A DNA stretch of 64,000 nucleotides from Stigmatella ashevillena (lineage in GTDB: Bacteria; Myxococcota; Myxococcia; Myxococcales; Myxococcaceae), in assembly GCF_028368975.1 (NCBI RefSeq), contig NZ_JAQNDM010000002.1, positions 2,490,007 to 2,554,006 on the forward strand. Direction: 5' to 3'. The notes under the pieces are model-generated. The model had not been told where the DNA came from, ran no database searches, and saw nothing but the letters and a program-made list of their open reading frames with translations. The position numbers and the translations under genes were made by a program. Of this stretch, positions 40,399 through 49,946 are shown one piece after another (position 1 is the first letter of the stretch; every line of letters starts with the position of its first letter).

Positions 40399-42207
40399 AT
40401 GCGCGAGGTGTTTGGTGTGAAGGTGGAGAGGGTGGCTCAAGTGAACCCAAGGGATCTCAAACCCGGCCAATGGGTAGACGGCTGGCGCATCGTGCGACGC
40501 ATCGGCAGCGGCGCCTACGGCGTTGTCTACGAGGTGGAGAAGGACGGGCAGCGCTTCGCGCTCAAGTTGGCCTGCCACCGAGAGCAGAGCGGAGACCCGA
40601 GGCAGACGGATGCACGCGCGAAGCGCGAGGTGGCCTGTCTCCAACAACTCCATCACCGCCATGTCATCCGGATGTGGGCTCATGGCCGTTGGCCAGAGCC
40701 GCGCTCGGGTTTTCTCTACATCGTCCTCGATTTCGTGGATGGCTACACGCTGGGGCATTGGGTCGAGCGAACCCACCCGACGCCGCATGAAGTGGCCGTC
40801 TTGTTCCTGAAGCTGTTCGACGCCTTGGAGCACCTGCACGGGCGAGGCGTATTTCACCGGGACTTGAGCTTGCGGAACATCATGGTCTCCCAGGATGGGG
40901 AACCGGTGATCATCGACTTTGGTTCGGCGGACTACGCGGCCGCCGAAGAACTGACGGATGCCCCTCTACCACCCGGAACACCGCGCAACCGCAGTCCGGA
41001 GGCAGTGAGCTTCTGGAATGCCAACCGTCACAACCCCGAGGCGCGGTACCCCTTCAAGGCGACCGACGATATCTTCGCCCTCGGAGCCAATCTCTACGAC
41101 GTGCTGACGGACCCCTCGCCCGAGCGCAGCAAGAAGCGGCCCCCACTCGGAGGGGTGATGCCACCGCCCTCCCCCTTCAAGGTGACTCAAGGGCGCGTTC
41201 CGCAAGAGCTGAGCGCCCATGCGATGCACCTGATCGCCAGCGACCCCAAGGCGAGGCCCGCGATCGCGAAGGATGCTCGGCGCCCGCTGGAGGAGTTCGT
41301 GCAATTCAAGGGCCCCGAGTGGCGAGGGCTCCCCGTTCACCCGGTCGTATCGCAAATTCCCCCAGAGCCTGCCGATAGGGCCTCCATGCCTTCCTCAGCG
41401 GGAGAGGCTGCTCGGAACATGCTGCGCCCTGGATGGCGCCGTTCCGCGCTCGCCGGGGCGTTGGCGCTCGTCGTGCTCGCGGCCGTCATGGCCACCTCCT
41501 TGGCCCAGCTCGTTCCGGGGGAGCCACCCCCACCTCTTCCGGAGCCAGCCGAAAAGCCGACAAGCCGCTCTGCTCCATTACCCTCGCCTCTCCCACCCCC
41601 CGAGGAGGCGAGCCCTTCCGTGAATCAGCCTGAGAATTCCCCCGCTCTCACCAATGGCGTACCGAACCCGTCTCAGGTCCAGAAAGCCAGCGCTCAGCGC
41701 GTGCTCTCGAAGGTGCAAAGGTGTGCGCTTCTCGTGGCCTCCCTCTCTTGGTTCGCAGCAGGCTGCCCGGGTGTGCAGACGCGCCCAGAACCGGAAGCGT
41801 GCCCGGAGAAAGCCATAAAGGCCATGGAGCAAGAACTCGGTTGGACGTTGGACTCTGGACAAACCGCCCTTGTCACCGTCGACGTGACCAAGGGGAGGAT
41901 GCCCCGGTGGCCACACAATAACAAAGAGGAGGACAACTGGGCGGTGTTCAAGGAGGGCCCCGTGACGGGGGCCCTTTCCATGCCATACAAGAAGGCCCCC
42001 GAGGGAACGCTTCTGGAGGGTCATCTGTGGACAACAGGCGACAAAATCGTTGGCCGTTATTTCCGCGCCCGTCTTCCCAATGAACGCACGGTCCCGATCT
42101 GCCTTGAGCTGAGGCACGGAGGCATGCTCAAGGAAGAGGGCTCCAAGCCCGGAAAGGCCGTGGGCAGCAAGGAAGCGGATGCGGTCGCCGTGACGCGGTG
42201 GCGGTGA
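40399..42207 (+). CDS. Ser/Thr protein kinase with two hydrophobic segments and fused C-terminal domain
   Basis: A 602-residue kinase. The catalytic domain (about 30-305) has the Gly loop IGSGAYGVVYEV, Lys56 in FALKLA, HRDLSLRN (Asp155), and IDFGSADY, so it should be active. A membrane segment follows (ALAGALALVVLAAVMATSLA, about 350-370), then a Pro/Ser linker, a second hydrophobic stretch ending in a lipobox-like Cys (LLVASLSWFAAGC, about 444-456), and a 145-residue C-terminal domain. The tail looks like a secreted lipoprotein fused to the kinase. Probably co-transcribed with the DUF2381 gene. Confidence 0.88.
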   Translation: MREVFGVKVERVAQVNPRDLKPGQWVDGWRIVRRIGSGAYGVVYEVEKDGQRFALKLACHREQSGDPRQTDARAKREVACLQQLHHRHVIRMWAHGRWPEPRSGFLYIVLDFVDGYTLGHWVERTHPTPHEVAVLFLKLFDALEHLHGRGVFHRDLSLRNIMVSQDGEPVIIDFGSADYAAAEELTDAPLPPGTPRNRSPEAVSFWNANRHNPEARYPFKATDDIFALGANLYDVLTDPSPERSKKRPPLGGVMPPPSPFKVTQGRVPQELSAHAMHLIASDPKARPAIAKDARRPLEEFVQFKGPEWRGLPVHPVVSQIPPEPADRASMPSSAGEAARNMLRPGWRRSALAGALALVVLAAVMATSLAQLVPGEPPPPLPEPAEKPTSRSAPLPSPLPPPEEASPSVNQPENSPALTNGVPNPSQVQKASAQRVLSKVQRCALLVASLSWFAAGCPGVQTRPEPEACPEKAIKAMEQELGWTLDSGQTALVTVDVTKGRMPRWPHNNKEEDNWAVFKEGPVTGALSMPYKKAPEGTLLEGHLWTTGDKIVGRYFRARLPNERTVPICLELRHGGMLKEEGSKPGKAVGSKEADAVAVTRWR

Positions 42208-42369
42208 ATCGAAGTTGTATCGAGCGTGTCGTGGCGGGCTTCTACTGACGCTGTAATGGCGCCACGCGGCACGGCCAATCCCCAGCGTCGTTCATTCCGC
42301 AGGTTCATGCTGGGTAGTGTTTCGCTCCGTTGCACGGCGCCCTTTTGCGCTGCGAGGAGTCACGACCGC

Positions 42370-43557
42370 ATGTCTACTGCGAGGTCGCCCTGGAACATCC
42401 CAGGCGCCATTCTCTTCTCTCAGGGCGAGTTGTCTTACGAGGTAGATCTCTCGCAAGGGCTGGTCGAGGAGTGGGCACAGTCGAAGTTGGGCGAAAGGAC
42501 TACCGTGGCGTGGGAGCGCACGAGCGAGAAGCGCCTCCGCCAAGTCATCGTTCGCAGCTTGCCAGCGACGTCAGACGATCCCGAGGCACTCGCCAAGGCG
42601 CGCGCTCGGCTCCGCGAGGAAGCACGCTTGGCGGCCCATCTGCACCATCCCGGGATTGCCCAAATCTTCGGGATCCATGAAGTCCAGGGGGCTCTTCATA
42701 TTGTGTCCGAGCGGGTCGAGGGCGTCTCACTCAACACCCTGATCACCTACTCGCTCATGCGCAAGGCTCCTTATACCCCCGCGTTCTGCCTCTACGTGGG
42801 AGCGGAAGTCGCCGGCATCCTGCATGACGCGCACAGTTGCACAGATGAGAGAGGGGCCCCGCTGGGCATCGTGCACCGTGACGTGAGCCCCACCCGCATC
42901 TACCTGGGCACTGCGGGCGAGGTGATGCTCACGGACTTCGCCTGCGTGCGCTCTCTGCTCTCGGGCCGGGTGACAACGACGCTCCCGCGTCCTCACGGGG
43001 AAGTCTTCTACGCTTCACCCGAGGCGCTCCTGGGAGAAGAGGTGGATCCGCGCTCGGATCTGTTCTCGCTCGGGTTGGTGCTCTTGGAACTGGCCACGGG
43101 GAGCCACCTCTACAACACGTTCACCGCACGGCCCGGGGAGTTGGAGAAGGCGCTCACGCCAGAGCTCAAGGAGCAAGTGCTCGGTGCCGCCATGACGGCG
43201 ATGGTGGCCAACCTTCCGGACCATGCGGAAGATTGCATCCTGCGGGCAGCCACGTTCTCTCCCCAAGACGTAGCGGAGCTGACCGAGCCACTCCCGCTCC
43301 CGCTGCGTTCCATCCTCCGCAGGGTGCTCCAGCGACGTCCAGAAGACCGCTACCTGTCTGCGGCTGTATTGGAAGCGGAACTGCGAGTGGGCCTCTCGAT
43401 GCTCGAAGCTCCTTACGGGGCCACGGAGGCGCTGGAGGAAGGCCGCCATTCACGCGATGGGGCCAGCATGAATCGGAGCGTCATCGAGCCAACAAGCGAT
43501 GATGCATTCCCCTCTTCCATGGTGGCGGAGGACGACATCCTCTCCCTCGGAAAATGA
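42370..43557 (+). CDS. Probable Ser/Thr pseudokinase
   Basis: A 395-residue protein with an evident eukaryotic-type kinase fold but degenerate catalytic residues. The Lys of the VAIK motif is Arg62 (QVIVRSL), HRD is kept (169-171), but the following catalytic Asn is Arg176 (HRDVSPTRIYL) and DFG reads DFA (189-191). No Gly-rich loop is seen. APE-like YASPEALLG and the C-lobe (DLFSLGLVLLELATG) are intact. The protein probably scaffolds or regulates instead of phosphorylating. No membrane segment. It lies 160 bases after the active kinase. GAGGAG lies upstream of ATG 42370. Confidence 0.85.
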   Translation: MSTARSPWNIPGAILFSQGELSYEVDLSQGLVEEWAQSKLGERTTVAWERTSEKRLRQVIVRSLPATSDDPEALAKARARLREEARLAAHLHHPGIAQIFGIHEVQGALHIVSERVEGVSLNTLITYSLMRKAPYTPAFCLYVGAEVAGILHDAHSCTDERGAPLGIVHRDVSPTRIYLGTAGEVMLTDFACVRSLLSGRVTTTLPRPHGEVFYASPEALLGEEVDPRSDLFSLGLVLLELATGSHLYNTFTARPGELEKALTPELKEQVLGAAMTAMVANLPDHAEDCILRAATFSPQDVAELTEPLPLPLRSILRRVLQRRPEDRYLSAAVLEAELRVGLSMLEAPYGATEALEEGRHSRDGASMNRSVIEPTSDDAFPSSMVAEDDILSLGK

Positions 43558-43580
43558 GGGAATTGCTCAGTCCTGCACCC

Positions 43581-44009
43581 TCAGTCACAATTGGACCAAG
43601 TCAGCCAGCCCTCCAGCCGAGAAGCCGGGGATGGGGCGTCGGGGATGTCTTCTCCCGTGAGCGGTCCACTCAAGAACGAGCACCGAAGCCACGCTTCACC
43701 ATTGTCAGGATGCGGCTCAATCCGGAAGTCGAAGAATACGTCCTGCGCCATGGCGCCGATGCCCACCTCCAACCGAGCAATCAGGTCAGGGGGAGGTGGC
43801 TCTGACCACGATTTCCAGCAAGCCCCCATGAAGAGTTCAGGAGCACATGGGAGCGGTAGGAGGTAACCCACTGCTTCACTGTTGCGGCAAGACACATCAT
43901 GCGTCTGGTTACTATAAAGAAATCCTTCAGGGTGGTCGACCAGAATGACCGCCCCCGAATCGACCAGCGATTGCAGACTGATCTCGGGTGGTTTCCGCTG
44001 AGAACTCAT
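43581..44009 (-). CDS. DUF6210-like small protein (immunity-type)
   Basis: A 142-residue cytoplasmic protein. ILVDHPEGFLYSNQTHDVSC and the C-terminal part resemble proteins annotated DUF6210, from memory. Such small, lone proteins often occur in polymorphic-toxin immunity clusters, and the next two genes here are of that kind. The start at 44009 is chosen because the upstream open frame has no family similarity and crosses the divergent gene; the ribosome binding site is weak. Convergent with the pseudokinase gene. Confidence 0.6.
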   Translation of the reverse strand: MSSQRKPPEISLQSLVDSGAVILVDHPEGFLYSNQTHDVSCRNSEAVGYLLPLPCAPELFMGACWKSWSEPPPPDLIARLEVGIGAMAQDVFFDFRIEPHPDNGEAWLRCSFLSGPLTGEDIPDAPSPASRLEGWLTWSNCD

Positions 44010-44040
44010 GGGACGAGAGCCTACCCTGGAAATACCATGA

Positions 44041-44805
<765 letters not shown>

Positions 44806-44888
44806 GTCTCCTGTGACGAGGCATCCAGCGAAGAAGGTCCGGCAATGGTGAGCAGCGGCGCCACCTGTCGCCCTCTTGTCCCAGCGGC

Positions 44889-45491
44889 TCACAGCACCAC
44901 GCCCTCTATTTTCTCCAGCACCACCTTGATGGCTTCTGGGGTGGTACCGCTGCGCTTGGCCAAGGCCGTTGCCGAGTACGTCATTGCCACTGTCGAGGGA
45001 GGGTCTTGCGCAAGGCCCTCCATGACGACAGGACCGATATCACCCGGCCAAGGATGAGCTCGCAACTCACGCCACCTGCGCACTGGATCCACCAAGGTGA
45101 AGCACGGCCAGGAGGGAAAACGCAGGGTACGGACATCACACCCAAAAAACCTGCATGCATCCAGGCGCGCGTGAGTGAAGTCTCCCCCCTCGATACTGCC
45201 CTTTCCTGGGGAGTAAGGCCATTCACCAAAGTCGTTGCCCCTGAAGTTCCCGATGAACCGGCAGTTCTTCAGGTGGGCTTTGTCCCACAGAAAGCCTTTC
45301 AGTTCCCGCTTCGCCTCAAAGGTACATCCAATGAATCGAGCATGAGGAATGATTAGGTTTCGCGCGGTACCACTCAGCACGAGGGTGCAATCGCGGAGCG
45401 TCAGCTCCGGTCCGAGGAAACAGACGGCATCAGTCCCTATTTCGATTCGCTCGTTCGCCAACTCCACGTTTTCAAGATTGATCTGACTCAA
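44889..45491 (-). CDS. Pentapeptide-repeat-like protein, putative immunity factor
   Basis: A 200-residue soluble protein with a right-handed beta-helix-like first half (ELTLRDCTLVLSG, FIGCTFEAKRELKG, HLKNCRFIGNFRGNDFGEW, GGDFTHARLDACRFFGCD) and an alpha-helical tail. It starts at TTG 45491 behind GAGGGTG. Similar lone proteins are scattered in myxobacterial genomes. Its place beside two immunity-type genes suggests the same role, but no toxin is in the window. Pentapeptide proteins can also shield DNA gyrase. Confidence 0.65.
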   Translation of the reverse strand: MSQINLENVELANERIEIGTDAVCFLGPELTLRDCTLVLSGTARNLIIPHARFIGCTFEAKRELKGFLWDKAHLKNCRFIGNFRGNDFGEWPYSPGKGSIEGGDFTHARLDACRFFGCDVRTLRFPSWPCFTLVDPVRRWRELRAHPWPGDIGPVVMEGLAQDPPSTVAMTYSATALAKRSGTTPEAIKVVLEKIEGVVL

Positions 45492-45525
45492 GGCACAGCA
45501 CCCTCAGAACATGATGACCGGTAGC

Positions 45526-45562
45526 CGGTTGTGGGGTCAACCGCATCAACCCCCTTGGGGTT
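45526..45562. repeat. Two adjacent small hairpins upstream of the GH5 gene
   Basis: CGGTTG/CAACCG (45526-45531 and 45538-45543) and AACCCC/GGGGTT (45548-45553 and 45557-45562) lie in tandem between the divergent pentapeptide-like and GH5 genes. They could be operators or leader hairpins. The rest of 45492-45784 shows nothing clear. Confidence 0.35.
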
Positions 45563-45784
45563 CCACCTCAACTGCTGCGGGAATTGTTGCTTCAACCCTG
45601 AATGCCGTTCACGTCTGACTCAGCCTCCTGCCCAAAACCAGCGCCGGTGCCAACATGCGTAGGTCTTCCCACTGCACCCCCATCAGCCCACGGCAGGCTC
45701 AGAGAGCCCACCGGGCGTTCTGGCTGGACTCTCCGGGTGTTCGGGAGTTCAGTCTCTGCTCCTCTCACCCAGGAGCCGTTCCCG

Positions 45785-47677
45785 ATGAAGAAGAGTCCTC
45801 TGCTGTTGATGTTGGCGGTACTCCACCTGTGCGGCACAGCCGCCCTGGCCCGGCCCGGAATACCTGGCGCCGAGCCAGGCCACTCCGAAGGCCCCCAGAG
45901 TACCGGGCTAACTGCGGCGCAGTGCAGCCCGCGCGTTCCGCTGAGCACCCGGGGCCGGTACATCGTCGACCGCTGCGGAGAGCGCTTCAAGCTGAAGTCC
46001 GTCAACTGGTTTGGCGCGAGCGATCAGCTCGAGGTGGTGGGCGGCCTGGACAAGCAGAAGCTGTCGGACCTCGTCACAGGAATGAAGGCGCTGGGCTTCA
46101 ACTCCGTCCGGCTGCCGTTCTCCAACAACATGCTGCACCCGGACGACAACAAGCCCGCAGCGCAGCGGTGTCAGGAGAAGTACGGCGTCACGTGTATCGA
46201 CCCCACGAAGAACCCGGAGCTGCTGAACAAGACGGCGCTCGAGGTCTACGACGCCGTCGTGGCGGAGCTGACGCGGCAGGGACTGGTGGTCATCCTGAAC
46301 AACCACACGACGAAGTCCATGTGGTGCTGCGGCTGGGATGGCAATGGCTTCTGGGACAGCAGCCAGGCCCTGCAACGGTGGCAAGACGACTGGGTGATGC
46401 TGGCGGGGCGCTACCAGGGCAACAAGTGGGTGGCCGGAGCCGACCTGCGCAACGAGGTGCGTCCGGACGGACTGGACAGTCCCAACTGGGGGATGCGCAA
46501 CCAGCATGACTGGCACATGGCGGCCCAGACGATGGGCAACCTGCTGCTGCGGATGAACCCGGATCTGCTCATCGTCGTCGAGGCGGTCAACTGGTGGGGA
46601 CTCTTGGACGGAGCGCGCCCGCAGCTCAAGCCCGTGAGGCAGCGTCCCGTTGCCCTGTTGCGCGGAGACAAGCTCGTCTACGCCGTGCACAACTATGGCT
46701 ACACCGGTCCGAATCAGTCGGGAGGCTCGCTGGGCAGCGGCCCGAAGTACAGCGACATGGACAAGGCGACGCTCTACAGCACCCTGGACCAGGAGTGGGG
46801 CTTCGTGCTCGCGGCGAATCAGGCGTACACCGCGCCGGTCTGGATGAGCGAGTTCGGCGTCGGCTACAACGAGCAGGCGGCCAACTCCCGGGCGTGGTTC
46901 AGCAACCTCGCGGACTACCTGATCGACAAGGACGTCGACTGGGCCTACTGGGCCATGAACGCGGCGAAGTTGCAGAACTCGGTGCAGGGGGAGGACGAGA
47001 CATACGGCCTGTGGATCTATCCGGACTGGAGTGGCGTGCGCAGCGGTGACTGGCGGCTCGGGACGGGCCCCTTGGGCCGACTGCTCGGGGCGGACGGGCG
47101 GACAGGCGCCGTGGATGCGACGCGCTTCCTGCCGATGACCGTCCTCCTGAAGGACGGGAGCTCCACCTACTACGTGGACAACAACTCGCTGGATGTCGAC
47201 TGGCACTCGGGCAAGGCGAAGGTCAGCTGTCCGAGAGGCTATCGCGTGGTGGGGGTGAGCGCGAACTTCTCCATCCTCTGCACCAACGCGGGGGCCGTTC
47301 CCGCACAGCAGGGCACGGGCAACTACCAGACGGTCACCCAGGAGGTCTCTCCGCTGCGCTACCCAGGTGACTGGGCCAGCCAGAGCATCAAGTTCGAGTG
47401 CCCCACGGGCTCCTACGCGGTGGGCGTCTCCACGGCGAACCCGTTCTTGCTCGAGACGGCGGGCCTGCTCTGCGAGCAGAACACCGGTGGCCTTCCTCTC
47501 AACAGCAGGTCGGCGAAGAACTTCTGGGGAGGAGACCAGCGCGCATCGTCCTCGGGAGGCGACTGGAGCGTGAGCCAGTACAAGGGGCAGTGCGCCGACA
47601 ACCAATACATCATCGGGTTGGCGCATCGCCGGAGCGGGCTCGCGGACTACCCGTCGGTGGTGCTCTGCTCCAATTGA
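45785..47677 (+). CDS. Secreted GH5-family cellulase/glycosidase with C-terminal extension
   Basis: A 630-residue exported enzyme (signal peptide MKKSPLLLMLAVLHLCGTAA). The GH5 barrel spans about residues 60-440: RLPFSNNMLHPDDN, VVILNNHTT, the acid/base Glu in ADLRNEVRPDG, VYAVHNYGY and the nucleophile Glu in PVWMSEFGVGYN. It probably cuts beta-1,4-glucan internally. The roughly 150-residue Cys-containing C-terminal domain (VSCPRGYRVVGVSANFS, ECPTGSYAVGVSTANPF) is a repeated beta-unit unlike a standard CBM. Start from AGGAG at ATG 45785; the longer upstream frame is not used. Confidence 0.9.
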   Translation: MKKSPLLLMLAVLHLCGTAALARPGIPGAEPGHSEGPQSTGLTAAQCSPRVPLSTRGRYIVDRCGERFKLKSVNWFGASDQLEVVGGLDKQKLSDLVTGMKALGFNSVRLPFSNNMLHPDDNKPAAQRCQEKYGVTCIDPTKNPELLNKTALEVYDAVVAELTRQGLVVILNNHTTKSMWCCGWDGNGFWDSSQALQRWQDDWVMLAGRYQGNKWVAGADLRNEVRPDGLDSPNWGMRNQHDWHMAAQTMGNLLLRMNPDLLIVVEAVNWWGLLDGARPQLKPVRQRPVALLRGDKLVYAVHNYGYTGPNQSGGSLGSGPKYSDMDKATLYSTLDQEWGFVLAANQAYTAPVWMSEFGVGYNEQAANSRAWFSNLADYLIDKDVDWAYWAMNAAKLQNSVQGEDETYGLWIYPDWSGVRSGDWRLGTGPLGRLLGADGRTGAVDATRFLPMTVLLKDGSSTYYVDNNSLDVDWHSGKAKVSCPRGYRVVGVSANFSILCTNAGAVPAQQGTGNYQTVTQEVSPLRYPGDWASQSIKFECPTGSYAVGVSTANPFLLETAGLLCEQNTGGLPLNSRSAKNFWGGDQRASSSGGDWSVSQYKGQCADNQYIIGLAHRRSGLADYPSVVLCSN

Positions 47678-47720
47678 GAGCGCTCAGGGCCTGGCGAGCG
47701 TCAGGTCCAATACGAAGAAC

Positions 47721-47740
47721 GGCTCCCCAAAAAGGGAGCC
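47721..47740 (+). terminator. Hairpin after the GH5 gene
   Basis: GGCTCCC (47721-47727) and GGGAGCC (47734-47740) form a perfect 7-bp stem with an A-rich 6-base loop, 43 bases after the GH5 stop. Confidence 0.55.
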
Positions 47741-47784
47741 CACCTCATTCATGGCGCGCCCTTCGGTGCTGAAATCAACACCTC

Positions 47785-48620
47785 ATGGAAAGACATGACC
47801 CCACCCCGGCGGAGCCCCTCTCCGGCACGCCCAAGATCCGGTCGCTCCACGGCATCAAGGCCGCACGGAGCAAGAGCCGGACCTGGAATGGCATCACCGT
47901 GTACAACCTGGAATTCGAACTCCTGCCGGGCCGGGCATGGGTCGACCTCACCTCCGAGCAGGGCAGCCTGTCGCTCATCCTGGATGTCTTGGGGGGCCGC
48001 GTTGAGACACGCCAAAGGCTCGACACCCCCAATCCGGCCCACAGCCAGACTCCCCGCCCCATGAGCCTCATCCCGGCGGGCATGACGCTCTGGGGACATT
48101 CGCACGGCGCGCTCCGGGTGCGCGAAGCCCGGCTCGACTTTGATGTCGCCGCCCTGGCATCGGTATTGGGCGAGGAGCTCGACCTTCTGAAACTTCAGAC
48201 GCCACTCCTGACATTCCAGGATGACCGCGTTTGGAGGTTGGGAGCGCGTCTGGCGGAACAATGCGAAGCGCCGGACTCGCTCACCCAGCTCTATGGAGAC
48301 AGCCTGACAGCCGCCCTGTTCATCGATCTATGGAGGCCCATCTGTCGGCGGGTGTGAGGCTTCAAGACCTGGCGCGGCTCACGGGCCTTTCCCAATCCCA
48401 GTTCGGCCGGGCCTTCAAGGTCTCCACCGGAATGACTCCTTTCCGCTGGCAGACCCAGCTCCGGCTCACCCGGGCGCGCGAGCTGCTGCGCGACGGAAGC
48501 TTGCCGCTCGCACAGATTTCACTCGCCACGGGCTTCGCCGAGCAGAGCCACTTCACTCGCGTCTTCCAGCGGTGGGTGGGCCTCTCCCCCGGCGCCTGGC
48601 GGCGTGAACATCAACGCTAG
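47785..48620 (+). pseudogene. AraC-family regulator with frameshift and internal deletion
   Basis: Two overlapping frames make up one AraC-type regulator. The first (47785-48357) encodes an effector-binding domain similar to AraC-family N-termini (IPAGMTLWGHSHGALRVREA to LTQLYGDSLTAALFIDL). The second frame encodes an intact-looking AraC HTH from ATG 48330 to 48620 (LQDLARLTGLSQSQFGRAFK, SLATGFAEQSHFTRVFQRW). The usual 15-25 residue connector, including the first HTH helix lead-in, is missing, and the frame changes at about 48330. It is likely nonfunctional unless the HTH piece is made separately. AraC genes of this kind often flank the enzyme they control; the isochorismatase gene follows. 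Confidence 0.8.
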
Positions 48621-48751
48621 CCAGAGACTCCATGCGCCCAGGCAGGTGGCGCCGATTTCCGTCAAACGGCGCCGAAACGCGTCAATCCCCCCGCCTGGGC
48701 TCCCCGGTAGGGTCTTGCCCGTAGCTCATTCCCACCTCGAACCTCGGGAGC

Positions 48752-49429
48752 ATGAACATGGGAGCCTCTTCCAATACCAAGACCGGCCTCGACGCGCTGT
48801 TAACCCCCAGCAACTGTGCGGTGATCCTCATCGATCACCAGCCATTCCAGGTCAGCGGCGTCCAGAACACCGACCCTGCGCTGATGATCAACAATGTGGT
48901 CATGTTGGCGAAGTCGGCCAAGGTGTTCGGCGTCCCCACCCTGTTGACCACCGTCGTCGAGGAACGGGGCGGATATTTGATCAAGCCGCTGCAAGACGTC
49001 TTTCCCGAGCAGAAGCCCCTCAACCGCACCACCATCAACACCTGGGAGGACACGCGCGTTGTCGATTGGGTGAAGAAAACAGGCCGCAAGAAGCTGGTGA
49101 TGGCGGCCCTGTGGACCGAGATCTGCCTGGCATTTCCCGTCATTCACGCGCTGGGTGAAGGCTACGAGGTCTATATCGTCACGGACGCCTCGGGCGGAGT
49201 CAGCGCCGAGGCCCACACCATGGCCATCCATCGAATGGTCCAGGCGGGCGCGGTACCCCTCACCTCGGCGGTCTTCCTCTCCGAGCTCCAACGGGATTGG
49301 GCACGGGAGGAGACCGCGGGCCAGGTCAGCCAGATCGTTCTGGAGCACATGGGCGCGGTGGGAACCAACCTCGCCTGGGAACTCCAGTTGCTGAGGAGCA
49401 ACGGCATCAAGCTGCCCCCCGGCGTCTGA
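48752..49429 (+). CDS. Isochorismatase-superfamily hydrolase, YcaC-like
   Basis: A 225-residue cysteine hydrolase. AVILIDHQPFQ carries the catalytic Asp and ALWTEICLAFPVIHAL the nucleophilic Cys. The pattern NRTTINTWEDTRVVDWVKKT and VTDASGGVSAEAH matches the YcaC group, whose substrates are mostly undefined. GGGAG lies upstream of ATG 48752. It follows the frameshifted AraC regulator, which may once have controlled it. Confidence 0.9.
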   Translation: MNMGASSNTKTGLDALLTPSNCAVILIDHQPFQVSGVQNTDPALMINNVVMLAKSAKVFGVPTLLTTVVEERGGYLIKPLQDVFPEQKPLNRTTINTWEDTRVVDWVKKTGRKKLVMAALWTEICLAFPVIHALGEGYEVYIVTDASGGVSAEAHTMAIHRMVQAGAVPLTSAVFLSELQRDWAREETAGQVSQIVLEHMGAVGTNLAWELQLLRSNGIKLPPGV

Positions 49430-49502
49430 GCTCACCATCGGCCTGAGGTGTCGATAAGATTCCTGGGATGACGCACCCCCGCGTCCTGACGAGGGAATCG
49501 CC

Positions 49503-49895
49503 ATGACCCAGCCCACCCCCAGCGCCGCCCCGACCTTCTACCCCATGCTGCGCTACAAGAACGCGCCCGCCGCCCTCCGGTGGCTGATCACCGCCTTCGG
49601 CTTTGAGGAGCACCTGGTGGTTCCTGGGCCGGATGGCACCGTGGCCCACGCCGAGCTGCGCTTCGGCACGGGCATCTTCATGATGGGCAGCCAGAAGGAC
49701 GACCTCTACGGAAACGCGGGCATGGCCCCCTACGTTTACGTGAGCGACATCGACGCCCACTGCGCCCGGGCACGGGCCGCGGGGGCCCTCATCGAGAAGG
49801 AGCCCTTCAACACCGACTACGGCTCTCGGGATTACGCGGCGCGGGATTGCGAGGGCTACGTTTGGAGCTTCGGTACCTACCGCCCCACCCCCTGA
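49503..49895 (+). CDS. VOC-superfamily protein (glyoxalase/bleomycin-resistance fold)
   Basis: A 130-residue PhnB-like VOC protein. Paired beta-alpha-beta units are visible (YPMLRYKNAPAALRWLITAF, VVPGPDGTVAHAELRF, VYVSDIDAHCARARAAGA, DYAARDCEGYVWSFGTY). The typical metal ligands His/Glu may be HAELRF and the terminal CEGY. Substrate unknown. It follows the YcaC-like gene by 73 bases. Confidence 0.88.
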   Translation: MTQPTPSAAPTFYPMLRYKNAPAALRWLITAFGFEEHLVVPGPDGTVAHAELRFGTGIFMMGSQKDDLYGNAGMAPYVYVSDIDAHCARARAAGALIEKEPFNTDYGSRDYAARDCEGYVWSFGTYRPTP

Positions 49896-49899
49896 TGCA

Positions 49900-49935
49900 C
49901 CGGCGCGGCCGCCCCCCTGGAGGCGGCCGCGTCGG
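49900..49935. terminator. Bidirectional hairpin between convergent VOC and lipoprotein genes
   Basis: A 14-bp stem: CGCGGCCGCC (49904-49913) with GGCGGCCGCG (49922-49931), extended outward by further G-C and one G-T pair, with an 8-base loop. It lies exactly between two convergent stops. Confidence 0.75.
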
Positions 49936-49946
49936 CGTTCACGCGA

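Noticed and set aside
45908-47626. 572-codon minus-strand frame opposite the GH5 gene
   Set aside because: Antisense shadow without ribosome binding site or domains.
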